NCBI GenBank assembly: GCA_041738715.1
Contig: JBGSPI010000119.1
Coordinates: 1-25,678, forward strand
Source: Chamaesiphon sp041738715
GTDB taxonomy: Bacteria; Cyanobacteriota; Cyanobacteriia; Cyanobacteriales; Chamaesiphonaceae
Direction: 5' to 3'
Length of the DNA: 25,678 bases
This document shows, piece after piece, positions 8,717 to 15,939 of the stretch (the stretch's first letter is position 1; the number at the start of each line of letters is the position of its first letter). Position numbers and translations under genes: made by a program. The notes beneath the pieces were generated by a model. It did no database searches, had not been told where the DNA came from, and saw only the letters and a list, made by a program, of their open reading frames with translations.

Positions 8717-8933
8717 ATTTTAGAGACTTAAATTGTTGCCGATCTCTCAAGATATTCATTACCTTAATAGAGAGAGAACAATCAAGATTGATATTCAATA
8801 TATTAGTCGAATTTTTCTGATTTTTGTCTAAGTTTTGAATAGACAAGTATCTACCAATTTGCCGTGAATGATTCACAAAATAATCATAAATTGAGGCATT
8901 AGCTACTGCACTCATATTCATAGAAATCTTCAG

Positions 8934-9887
8934 ATGAAAATATCAAATTTTAAATATTTGGCAAAAGCAACTTTACTGCCATTAACCCTAATAATTTTCA
9001 GCACCACCGAACAGGCTGGAGCCGAACAAATTGATCGATTTAGAGGGAGAAATACAGAATTCATTCCCTCAGTCACAGATCTCAATCTCTCAATTCCCAA
9101 AGTTAGGGGCAAATCATCAGCGATTGTCGATCGGTCTATCTCTGAGCGCAGTAGCCAACACAATTCAAACCGAAAAAAAATCGATTCTATCAATCTCAAG
9201 ACAACAGTAACAACTGAACAACCGATCGAGGCTAAATCTATTCGCCGGAGAAGTTTAAACACCACAAATCTTGTATCGGCTCCAGCTAAATCGACTCGCA
9301 ATCGCCAGGTGGTATTAGCGAATACCGATAGTTTATCTTCAGTTAAAGATAGTAATAATAGTAGATCCAAATCTAGTACGAGACAAAAAATAGCCACCGC
9401 AGCTTCACCACCATTGGGGGGAAATTACTTGCGATTGGTCAGAGATTCCAGTAAAGGATTTAATGATAATGGCAATCCAATTTACACCCTAGAAGCTTAT
9501 ATAGATGGTAAAATATATCAAACCTTTAATGCTGTTTCAGGCGTAGCAACTAGTCAGAAACTCGATCGCAATATTGGCAATAATCATGCACCATTACCTG
9601 ATGGCTTATATGATGTTAGTAATCAGGTAGTTCCAGGTGCAGTAGCCGAAGTCGGCAAGACTTTTATTGGGATCTATCCTAAATTTGAAACTGGGCGTAC
9701 AGATTTAGGGATTCATATCGATCCGAGCTTTAATAAGCAAAATGGATCTGATGGTACATCTGGTTGTATTGGTCTAACAACTTCAGCTGATCGAGATGCT
9801 ATCAATGAATTTGTCCTTAAATATCGTCCCCGCAATTTGTTTGTCAGTATCTTAACCAATGGTAACAATTATCTTACCAAAAAGTAA
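8934..9887 (+). CDS. Exported YkuD-like L,D-transpeptidase
   Basis: The 317-residue protein begins with a signal peptide (residues 1 to about 30, ending near QAGA). A long Ser/Arg/Asn-rich, probably disordered stretch follows to about residue 155, then a catalytic domain. His261 (in GIHIDP) and Cys278 (in GTSGCIGL) lie 17 residues apart, the arrangement of the YkuD active site, where the Cys attacks peptidoglycan stem peptides to form 3-3 cross-links or anchor proteins. The usual SHGCxN is TSGCIG here, so the His before Gly-Cys and the following Asn are replaced; DUF2778-type relatives show similar changes. It probably acts in the periplasm. It is preceded by a 1-kb spacer and faces the TPR pseudogene tail to tail. 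Confidence 0.8.
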   Translation: MKISNFKYLAKATLLPLTLIIFSTTEQAGAEQIDRFRGRNTEFIPSVTDLNLSIPKVRGKSSAIVDRSISERSSQHNSNRKKIDSINLKTTVTTEQPIEAKSIRRRSLNTTNLVSAPAKSTRNRQVVLANTDSLSSVKDSNNSRSKSSTRQKIATAASPPLGGNYLRLVRDSSKGFNDNGNPIYTLEAYIDGKIYQTFNAVSGVATSQKLDRNIGNNHAPLPDGLYDVSNQVVPGAVAEVGKTFIGIYPKFETGRTDLGIHIDPSFNKQNGSDGTSGCIGLTTSADRDAINEFVLKYRPRNLFVSILTNGNNYLTKK

Positions 9888-9939
9888 GTGAACTGTAATT
9901 TATTCTGAACAGCGATCTCTTGAATATGACTTGACTCTG

Positions 9940-9998
9940 GTTCGACGAGGCAAGCTAGGAGAAGACAGCTTGCTGCTCGAACTCTTCAGAAGAGAGTT
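9940..9998. terminator. Two hairpins between convergent genes
   Basis: An imperfect long hairpin pairs 9940-9956 with 9967-9982 (GTTCGA and GCAAGCT arms). A second pairs AACTCT at 9980-9985 with AGAGAGTT at 9991-9998. They sit between the convergent transpeptidase and TPR genes, where a bidirectional terminator is expected. There is no T-run, so factor-independent termination is not assured. Confidence 0.4.
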
Positions 9999-10023
9999 TA
10001 GCCAATTTTCACAATAAATTTAC

Positions 10024-11235
10024 TTAATCAACGATTTTCTTGGTGGATATAGTTAATACTAACTTTTCACAATTGATCGCAAGTGGTAGAGAAAATTCTC
10101 TAGCAGTATCGAGTGCAAATTCTAAATAAATTAGTGCCAATTCATCTCGATCAATTTGATGATAAATCTCGGCTGGTTTATATGCTGCGGTTGCTGCTAG
10201 ATCCACTGTTTGAACCTGCTTGAGTCGATCAAAAGCTTCTGTCAGATGAGCAATAGCTAACTCCGTTTGATCTAATTTCCCTAAATTATAACCAATATTT
10301 GCTAATGCAATTGCCAAGCCGAGGGGATAATCGATCCGCTCGGCTATTGCTTTACTTAGTTCAAAATAAGTCTGTGCTTGTTGATAATTGCCCAAAAAAT
10401 AATAACTATTTCCCAACCCACTTAGAGTATTAACCTCAGTTAGTCGATCTTTCAGATCTCTAGCTAATTGTAAGGCTTGCCGATGATATGCGATTGCTCG
10501 TTGCTAATCTTGCCGATAGTCACAGTTATTACCCAAATTTGCTAAGACTGATAATTCGCCTTGTCGATCGCCAAAATTGCGATTTATCGCTAAAGCAGCT
10601 AATAAATATTCTTCAGCTTGTTGATGTTGATCCAAACAACTAGTTGCAATTCCTAATCCACCAACGGTAATTCCTTCTGCATATCGATCACCAATTTTTT
10701 GAGCGATTACTAAAGCTTTTTCTAGCCAAGGAATGGCATTAATATAGTCACCGATACTGATAAATATGTTGCCATTATTTCCTAATATCGTCAGTCTTAA
10801 TCGCTGGTCATCGATTTGTTCGACTATTTCTCCAGTCTTCTGATAGGATGCAATCACTTTTAGATAGTCTCTTTGTAATAAATGAATATTTCCGATATTA
10901 CTAATAGATTGTGCCCCGATGTGTAATTGTCCGAGTTCGGTAGCTAAATCTAAGGTATTTTGATATAGCTCGATTGCTTGTTGATATTCGTGCAAGTTTT
11001 CATAGGAATTAGCTAATCTACTCGGAATCAGTAACCGATACATCGGTTCGATCTGATCGATGATTTTTTCACACAACTCAATCGTCTCTCGATAATAGCT
11101 CCAAACTTGAAGCTGTCCTAATACATCTTGGTCTTCGATGTCAGAATGTTCGCCAATCGGTTCGATTAAAATCTGTAATGCTCTTTGCCAATCAGGAATA
11201 GCGATTAGATGTTCATATCGACCATTTCCAATCCA
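10024..11235 (-). pseudogene. Tetratricopeptide-repeat protein, broken
   Basis: The frame encodes about 400 residues of TPR units (for example RLANSYENLHEYQQAIELY, ISNIGNIHLLQRDYLKVIASY, LGNSYYFLGNYQQAQTYF), a helical scaffold for protein-protein contacts. Two lesions are visible. A TAG at 10504-10506 interrupts the frame in the context QD-stop-QRAIAYH. The same protein has PDWQRAL near its start, so the stop probably replaced a Trp codon (TGG to TAG). The 5' end is also missing: the frame is closed by a TAA at 11236-11238 next to interspersed repeats, and no start codon lies in the first stretch. A TTG at 11076 could start a shorter product. Partner and function are unknown. Confidence 0.8.
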
Positions 11236-11239
11236 TTAA

Positions 11240-11261
11240 GCGAAGCTCTGCGAACTTCTGC
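11240..11261. repeat. Short interspersed repeat
   Basis: GCGAAGCTCTGCGAACTTCT resembles the small palindromic repeats (GAAG ... CTTC arms) scattered through cyanobacterial genomes. It abuts the broken 5' end of the TPR pseudogene. Confidence 0.45.
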
Positions 11262-11271
11262 AATCATAAAT

Positions 11272-11410
11272 GTAATTGCTCAACTGGGGGAGGTTGACAA
11301 AAATCGGTCAATTGTTAATACTGGCAAGCAACAAGGTTTATCCGCTTTTGAATCGATTCTTACTGCCTAAACCCCTTGGAATCCTTATTTCCTCTGAGTT
11401 GAGCAATTAC
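11272..11410. mobile_element. MITE-like element with 14-bp inverted ends
   Basis: GTAATTGCTCAACT at 11272-11285 is repeated perfectly in inverted orientation at 11397-11410, enclosing 139 bp with no coding capacity. Similarity extends a little inward (GGGGAGG versus CAGAGG) and outward (TAAAT versus TTAAC). This is the form of a miniature inverted-repeat element or the collapsed ends of an IS. I cannot assign a family. It lies just outside the decayed TPR gene. Confidence 0.65.
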
Positions 11411-11643
11411 GTTAATAATTAAAGTCTCTTCCTATTGATAGAGCCTAAAGCGGCAGATTGTATCGACAAATCTATCTATTTGCTGATTTATTTATTAGCT
11501 ATGCGACTAATATTTTCAATCAAGTTTAAAAAATACAGGTTGAAGTTACAACTTCTATACAGTAATAATTTACGATCGTATTCTCCTCACAAGATACTCA
11601 CATTTTTAACCTAATATATGACTACATATTTAGGAAGAAGATC

Positions 11644-12015
11644 TTGAGTAATATAATTAGCAGTCCTACCAAACAACTTTACAAAAATTTAGCAGCAGCA
11701 GATTTGCATACTGATGTGAATACTCGACATCACATCAAAATATCTAAAGTTGAAACCCTCGCCAAACTCTATCTAGATAGCGAACCTACCCAAATTGATG
11801 ATGCAACGCTCGTCGAATTATGTGATTGGCTTTGGGGTGAGTTTCAAGCTACCCCGCTCAACCTAGAGTTTTCATGGTACCAGCGTTATCAGAATGCCGC
11901 CGAGATGTTTGCCGATATCAAGCAAAGTCATCTGTGGGTGTCTGCTGAAAATTATGATACTAATCTGGGTATCAAAGGGAATAGAACGGTTAGAATCTTA
12001 TGCAACAGAGACTAG
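11644..12015 (+). pseudogene. Truncated hypothetical protein
   Basis: The reading starts with TTG after a good ribosome site (AGGAAG, about 7 nt upstream) and codes 123 residues. The first ~107 look like a genuine soluble protein (KISKVETLAKLYLDS, LVELCDWLWGEFQA, EMFADIKQSHLWVSAENYD). I recall similar cyanobacterial hypothetical proteins that continue well beyond the AENYD segment, but I cannot name the family. From about 11966 the DNA is that of a universal stress protein in another frame, so the last ~16 residues here are read out of frame from a neighbour. The gene therefore seems to have lost its 3' part by a deletion. Confidence 0.55.
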
Positions 12016-12220
12016 AGCAAGAAATATTACAGCCGAGATCTTTCAAAATATGGGAGATGCAGGACGCATGATTTGTGAAACTGCAAAAAACTATTCGGCA
12101 GATCTAATCGTAATAGGACGTAATCAAAGATCGGTGTTAAGTGAGATTTTTTTGGGTAGCACCAGTAACTATGTTTTGCATCACGCGCCTTGCTCGGTAA
12201 TGGTGATTCAACAGAAATAA
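11978..12220 (+). pseudogene. Universal stress protein (UspA family), C-terminal fragment
   Basis: Eighty residues in the second frame match the end of a Usp domain: GIERLESYATETRAR, then GDAGRMICETAKNYSADLIVIG, and the nucleotide-binding loop region GRNQRSVLSEIFLGSTSNYVLHH followed by PCSVMVI. Intact Usp proteins are about 140-170 residues, so the N-terminal half with its own ATP-binding residues is missing. The fragment has no start of its own. It is joined directly to the truncated gene at 11644, in a different frame, consistent with one deletion removing the end of one gene and the start of the next. Confidence 0.78.
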
Positions 12221-12276
12221 AATGCGGATTATGTCTATTGAATATTATGGGTTAATTGAATTTTTAGGAGAAAGTT

Positions 12277-12729
12277 GTGTTAGATATCGATGAAATGGGA
12301 CAGGACGAGATTCATGAATTGTTACATAAAGTAGGGTATGGTCATCTGGGCTTTATCCATGAGGGTAAACCTTATGTAATGCCGATGCATTATTATCTCG
12401 AAGATGCCAATATTTACCTATTTACAACAGTTGGCATGAAGACTCATGACATGGACGCAGATCCCGATGTTTGTTTGCAGGTTGAAGAATTGCATAGTCC
12501 CGAACATTGGCGGAGTGCGATTGTGATGGGTCGAGCCACACATCTTACAGCGCAACCAGAGATAGATCGAGTGATGAAACTCGTCAAACAGCGTGATGCG
12601 AAGCTTTCTCCAGCAATTAATCGCACTTGGACTGATTCCTGGGGACGTGCGGAAGTTATTTCGATTTATCAAATCGAATCGGGAGAAATGAGTGGGCGCA
12701 CGACTAATGGTGTCAGTAGTCATCGATAA
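12277..12729 (+). CDS. PPOX-fold flavin nucleotide-binding protein (NimA-like)
   Basis: The 150-residue protein belongs to the pyridoxamine-5'-phosphate-oxidase-like split-barrel group (Pyridox_ox_2/NimA type). The core GYGHLGFIHEGKPYVMPMHY and YLFTTVGMKTHDMDADPDVCLQVEE is typical: a small FMN-binding barrel that works as a dimer. Reported functions include nitroimidazole reduction and other FMN- or F420-linked reductions; the substrate here is unknown. The start is GTG at 12277 with a good AGGAG 6 nt upstream. It follows the Usp fragment and precedes the flavin oxidoreductase remnant, and is the best preserved gene of this decayed stretch. Confidence 0.88.
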   Translation: MLDIDEMGQDEIHELLHKVGYGHLGFIHEGKPYVMPMHYYLEDANIYLFTTVGMKTHDMDADPDVCLQVEELHSPEHWRSAIVMGRATHLTAQPEIDRVMKLVKQRDAKLSPAINRTWTDSWGRAEVISIYQIESGEMSGRTTNGVSSHR

Positions 12730-12787
12730 ATTTTAGCTTTGAGAGGAAAAGTCAATGCAAGCGAGATCGATGCTCATGCCCAAAAGC

Positions 12788-12812
12788 CACTTCGACTAAG
12801 CTCAGTACAAGT
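12788..12812. repeat. CACTTCGACTAAGCTCAGT interspersed repeat
   Basis: CACTTCGACTAAGCTCAGTA is one mismatch from the widespread cyanobacterial repeat CACTTCGACTACGCTCAGT. It terminates a short reading that has a proper ribosome site (start 12755, 14 codons) and precedes the oxidoreductase remnant, so it marks a junction. Confidence 0.75.
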
Positions 12813-13077
12813 CTATCAACGTCATTGGAACATCTTCACTTCTACCCAGCCGCGAAGGATGGATAACTTGGATACGGCTTTTCCCTTCACACCGCTTGTC
12901 TTATGGGGAATGATCGGGAGCGGTGAAAATAATACCTATCATGCAGGAGCTTACCTGGGGGATGGTTTGCATGGTGGCGCGATTACCTCTGCTGCACGAG
13001 TCGCCAAACTAATTGGCGTGAGCCAAGAGTCTATTTCCTCAGTCGAAAGTCAACGGGAGCGCATTTCGCTTGCATAG
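12811..13077 (+). pseudogene. FAD-dependent oxidoreductase, C-terminal remnant
   Basis: The informative part is YHAGAYLGDGLHGGAITSAARVAKLIG, shown here only as a motif: the GAYLGDGLHGG loop followed by a helix. This is how amine-oxidase-like flavoproteins close the FAD pyrophosphate site at their C-terminus. Upstream residues (VYQRHWNIFT, FPFTPLVLWG) are less clear. The N-terminal GxGxxG FAD domain is absent, and the reading is joined to an interspersed repeat. About 88 residues remain of a protein that is normally 400-500 long, so it cannot be functional as a flavoenzyme. Confidence 0.55.
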
Positions 13078-13135
13078 ATACGCTCGGCAATATTTTCTCT
13101 GGAAACTAGAATTTAATTATTTCAAATAATGTTTT

Positions 13136-13168
13136 AAAAAAAGCTCTCATCGTATGGGAGCTTTTTTT
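13136..13168. terminator. Bidirectional intrinsic terminator
   Basis: An A-tract is followed by the stem GCTCTCAT (13143-13150), loop CGT, stem ATGGGAGC (13154-13161) and seven T. The 8-bp stem has one G-T pair, and the flanking A and T runs can extend it. It would stop transcription from either side. Confidence 0.88.
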
Positions 13169-13572
13169 GATTGCTTTTATTTTTCATCTACCCCTTTTGA
13201 TTGAGATTGTATTGAAAATTTAGAGTAAAAGTATATCTATAGATAGATGCACTAATTTCATAATTGCAATTACATATAGCGCAAAATTTACGAAAAATAA
13301 AAAATAACAAGCTGAATATTAAGCTAACGAATTTTTTTATTTAATTAATTCAGCATATTTTCTTCACAAGATTTTTGCAAGCTTTAGCTTATAGTGAAAG
13401 TTGATAAGTTCGCATTATAATTTTATCCAGTGGTTGTTTCACTTGTCATCTAATATTCGGAGTAGTTCACTGCAAGAGCTTCGATGCCAGATAACAACTT
13501 AATAGCATGATTTTTCTTCGATGACTATATCAATGGCGAACTTTGTAAATTTAGTAGATGGTTTAAAACCTC
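13169..13572. other. A+T-rich spacer, probable promoter region
   Basis: About 400 nt of strongly A+T-rich DNA lies between the terminator and the coiled-coil gene. It holds no protein-like reading on either strand. It probably carries the promoter of the gene at 13573 (TATAGT at about 13391 is a candidate -10 element, without a convincing -35). No repeats or hairpins stand out. Confidence 0.5.
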
Positions 13573-14004
13573 ATGAGTACTGCAATTGACAATTTCACAA
13601 ATCAACTTCATAACAACTTAGAAGCAGTTGAAGATCGGGCGAAATCGCTCAATAAAAGTATCAAATCTGTGACGAAAAAAAATCAAGCTGAGATTCAATC
13701 GAAACTTGATGAAGCTAAAGCGAGCCTAGCAGCTAAGAAACAAGAATTTGACGATTACCGAGCCAAGCTCAAAACACAATTTGAAGAAAAAGAATCTGAG
13801 ATGCAATCGAGTGTCGATGAGTGGAAAGCGAGTCGTGAGGTTAAGAAACTCGAACATCGGGCGGAAAAAGCTGAGGACTATGCGGCTACATCTATCTACT
13901 TGGCAATGGCAATGATGGAAGAAGCAGAAGCAGCAACCTTAACAGCAATTTGCAACCGGATGGATGCCGAAGCTGCTAATGGGAATTCCAAAAAGCACTC
14001 TTAG
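13573..14004 (+). CDS. Coiled-coil protein of unknown function
   Basis: The 143-residue, highly charged protein is almost entirely helical. Heptad-rich Lys/Glu/Ala segments run from about residue 15 to 105 (AEIQSKLDEAKASLAAKKQ, FEEKESEMQSSVDEW), followed by an Ala-rich helix (AATSIYLAMAMMEEAEAAT). There is no signal peptide or catalytic motif. Similar small coiled-coil proteins in cyanobacteria are often annotated as stress-related, but I know of no defined function. The start ATG lacks a strong ribosome site. It is followed after 54 nt by the glycine-zipper stress protein gene, so the two may be cotranscribed. Confidence 0.8.
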   Translation: MSTAIDNFTNQLHNNLEAVEDRAKSLNKSIKSVTKKNQAEIQSKLDEAKASLAAKKQEFDDYRAKLKTQFEEKESEMQSSVDEWKASREVKKLEHRAEKAEDYAATSIYLAMAMMEEAEAATLTAICNRMDAEAANGNSKKHS

Positions 14005-14058
14005 CAACGATCGAGTAACTAATTTCAATATTTAATTCAAAATCGAGGACACAAAAAC

Positions 14059-14376
14059 ATGGCATTTACACATACAATCGTCGCGCATTTCCCTTCCCAT
14101 ACTGAAGCCGAAACAGTGGTACGTGAGCTGCAACAACAAGGCTTCGATATGCAAAAACTATCGATCGTCGGTAAAGATTACCAAACCGCCGAACATGTGC
14201 GGGGATTTCTAAGCTGGAAAGATACAACCAAAGCCGGAGCCGCAGGGGGTGCTTATTGGGGTAGCTTCGTCGGCGGTTTGTTTGGGATTTTAGCTGGTGC
14301 TGGCGTAATCTTTATTCCTGGTATGGCTCCACTCGTCATTGCTGGCCCGATTACTTGTAGCGACCCACAATACTAA
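14059..14376 (+). pseudogene. Glycine-zipper general stress protein, 3' end lost to an element
   Basis: The start is sound (GAGGA about 9 nt before the ATG). Residues 1-50 resemble the alpha/beta 'general stress protein 17M/YflT' type domain (VAHFPSHTEAETVVRELQQQ, KLSIVGKD). A Gly/Ala-rich hydrophobic hairpin follows (GAAGGAYWGSFVGGLFGILAG, IFIPGMAPLVIAGP), probably membrane-inserting. After GPIT the frame enters a transposon end at 14356, which supplies the last residues (CSDPQY) and the stop. Relatives continue past this hairpin, so the C-terminal part is missing. A membrane-binding truncated product could still be made. Confidence 0.72.
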
Positions 14377-14550
14377 TCACTCCAGACCACAATAGTCGCG
14401 ATTTTGAGACCACATTAGCTGCAACTATAAATGCAGTTGAGACCGAATTAAGTGCAACTGAGACCACAATACTAATTTTGAGACCACTTAAAGTGGTCTC
14501 AAAATCGCGATGATTGTGGTCTCAACCGTTTAGTATTGTGGGTCGTTACA
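14356..14550. mobile_element. 195-bp non-autonomous element with iterated GAGACCAC sites
   Basis: The ends are inverted copies of TGTARCGACCCACAATACTA (left from 14356, right ending at 14550). The likeness continues inward for about 65 bp (AGACCACAAT, TCGCGATTTTGAGACCAC). Inside, GAGACCAC-like motifs recur in direct orientation near 14361, 14384, 14406, 14439, 14460 and 14480, and inverted near 14492, 14513 and 14530. A 15-bp-arm palindrome (14475-14505) marks where the two end regions meet. Iterated sites at TGT...ACA ends are known from IS21-, Tn7- and Tn5053-like elements (TnsB/Mu-type transposases); the family is inferred. Flanks TTACT and GTTAT are not a target duplication. Confidence 0.82.
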
Positions 14551-14982
14551 GTTATGCCTCAAAATAATCTGCCGACTTTGATGCTACATGCTGCTAATCA
14601 ACGGCGGAACCAGATTCTCGAAGCACAGGTGACGCTCTCCCTCAGTCGGGATGAAGTCACCACAGACGGACACCATATTCGGCGATTTTATCAATTGCAG
14701 GTAACGCGATCGCACAATCCCGTTTTTTTACTGCCGTGGACATTGATGCACCCGATCGACGAGCAAAGTCCCCTTTATGGTTTTTCGGCTGAATCTCAGT
14801 CTCAGATTATTGTTTCATTGAGCGGTATCGATGAAACTGTTTATCAAAATGTCCATGCTCGTCATACTTATGGCTCAAATAATATCATCAGGAATCACCA
14901 ATTAGTAGATATTATTCACGTCATTGACGAGCGAAATCGCTACGTCGATCTAGCTTCTTTTCATCATGTTGTGCCGCTCTGA
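14551..14982 (+). pseudogene. Inward-rectifier K+ channel (KirBac type), cytosolic half only
   Basis: The 143 residues match the C-terminal immunoglobulin-like domain of prokaryotic Kir channels: VMPQNNLPTLMLHAANQRRN, then TLMHPIDEQSPLYG, then ETVYQNVHARHTY and a final VDLASFHHVVP. The domain gates the pore in full-length channels of about 300 residues. Both membrane helices and the selectivity filter are missing, because the reading begins exactly at the right edge of the 195-bp element. A TTG within the element could start it, but no pore would result. Confidence 0.8.
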
Positions 14983-15085
14983 TATTTAGATTTTATTGAT
15001 TTTCTTGAAGGCAAAATGGTTGTGAAGTGAAAAATATTATGGAAAAAAGCAATGGATATGACAGATGTCTCTGGAGATTAAATCA

Positions 15086-15877
15086 ATGGCAGTTTTAAAA
15101 CAATTTGGGATTCTATTTGTGTTGGGCATTGCGGGAATTGCGATGCTTACGATTACGTCGGTTCCATTAGTTGAGCAACAGTTGGCGAAACTGTCTCCAG
15201 AAAGACTGGCAAGCGTTCCACCACTGTGGGTTTTAATGCTGCTGCAAGGACTACAGTCTACAGTTCTACTGGCGATCGGTATTTCGATCGGAATTGGCTG
15301 TGCCGATCGCGTTGGATTACGCTCACATTTGATTGACTACTGGGTACTTCATACCCCTAAGATTCCATATTCTGTCATTGAGATGAAATGGAGCTTGGGT
15401 GTGGGTGCAGCGGTGACGATCGTTGTCCTGTCGCTCGATCGGTTCATGAAACCTGCTCTACCTCAAGCACTACAGGCATCCGATCGCACAGAACCGAATT
15501 GGCTGAGTTCACTTACTGCAATGCTTTATGGCGGCATCACTGAGGAAATTCTGATGCGCTGGGGCTTGATGTCGCTACTTGTTTGGATCGCGTGGAAGGT
15601 CTTAAAACAAGGCATTACGTTGCCAAGCCAAGGAATATACCAAGGTGCGATTGTGCTAGCAGCAATGGTATTTGGACTTTTACACCTGCCCGCGACTGCC
15701 GCGATAGTTCCACTCACTCCGCTTGTGATTATCCGAGCGATATTACTCAATGGGATTGCTGGCATTGCTTTTGGTTGGCTCTTTTGGCAATACTCGCTTG
15801 AGGCTGCGATGTTATCCCATATCAGCTTTCATGCCTTTTCCTTTGCTCTTAGCTTTTTGCTGGCAAGATTTGTCTAA
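15086..15877 (+). CDS. CPBP-family intramembrane metalloprotease
   Basis: This multi-pass membrane protein has about 6-8 hydrophobic segments. The three CAAX-protease/bacteriocin-processing (CPBP, ABI) motifs are present: ITEEILMRWG with the Glu pair and Arg, FGLLHLP with the zinc-binding His, and SHISFHAF near the end. Such proteins cleave or process membrane-embedded substrates; substrates in cyanobacteria are mostly unknown. An ATG at 15065 is possible but has no ribosome site, whereas the ATG at 15086 follows GGAG by 9 nt and gives a 263-residue product starting MAVLKQFG with a hydrophobic first helix. It starts a plus-strand series of small genes. Confidence 0.88.
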   Translation: MAVLKQFGILFVLGIAGIAMLTITSVPLVEQQLAKLSPERLASVPPLWVLMLLQGLQSTVLLAIGISIGIGCADRVGLRSHLIDYWVLHTPKIPYSVIEMKWSLGVGAAVTIVVLSLDRFMKPALPQALQASDRTEPNWLSSLTAMLYGGITEEILMRWGLMSLLVWIAWKVLKQGITLPSQGIYQGAIVLAAMVFGLLHLPATAAIVPLTPLVIIRAILLNGIAGIAFGWLFWQYSLEAAMLSHISFHAFSFALSFLLARFV

Positions 15878-15939
15878 GCTTTGGTGGTGCTACAGCAAGC
15901 TAAACCGCGATTTGCCCTGGTGAACACAAGGAGAAAACC

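Larger units (their letters stand above)
7844..8933. other. Gene-poor spacer with worn repeats
   Basis: Nearly 1.1 kb without a convincing gene separates gltD and the divergent transpeptidase gene, so promoters for both should lie at its two ends. It includes an interspersed-repeat-like string at about 8103-8130 (GTTGGCGAAGCCTCTCGGAA), a possible transposon end at 8382-8446, and an 18-bp HIP1-type palindrome. A 23-codon reading at 8584-8655 looks like a lone signal peptide (MLKAMLLTATTLQAV) but lacks a ribosome site. Longer readings at 8090-8299 (plus) and 8667-8921 (minus) do not look protein-like. Confidence 0.5.

Noticed and set aside
8667..8921. 84-codon minus-strand reading divergent from the transpeptidase gene
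   Set aside because: It has an A+T-rich random composition, includes the HIP1 palindrome and has no ribosome site or recognisable domain.
8930..9397. 155-codon minus-strand reading
   Set aside because: It is antisense to the signal peptide and linker of the transpeptidase gene; low-complexity coding explains it.
9940..9998. tRNA-like fold suggested by the GTTCGA string
   Set aside because: No cloverleaf, anticodon arm or acceptor stem can be formed; it is a simple hairpin pair.
14356..14550. CRISPR-like array suggested by the repeated GAGACCAC units
   Set aside because: The units are only about 8-12 bp, spacers are too short and uneven, and motifs appear in both orientations between inverted ends, as in transposon termini.
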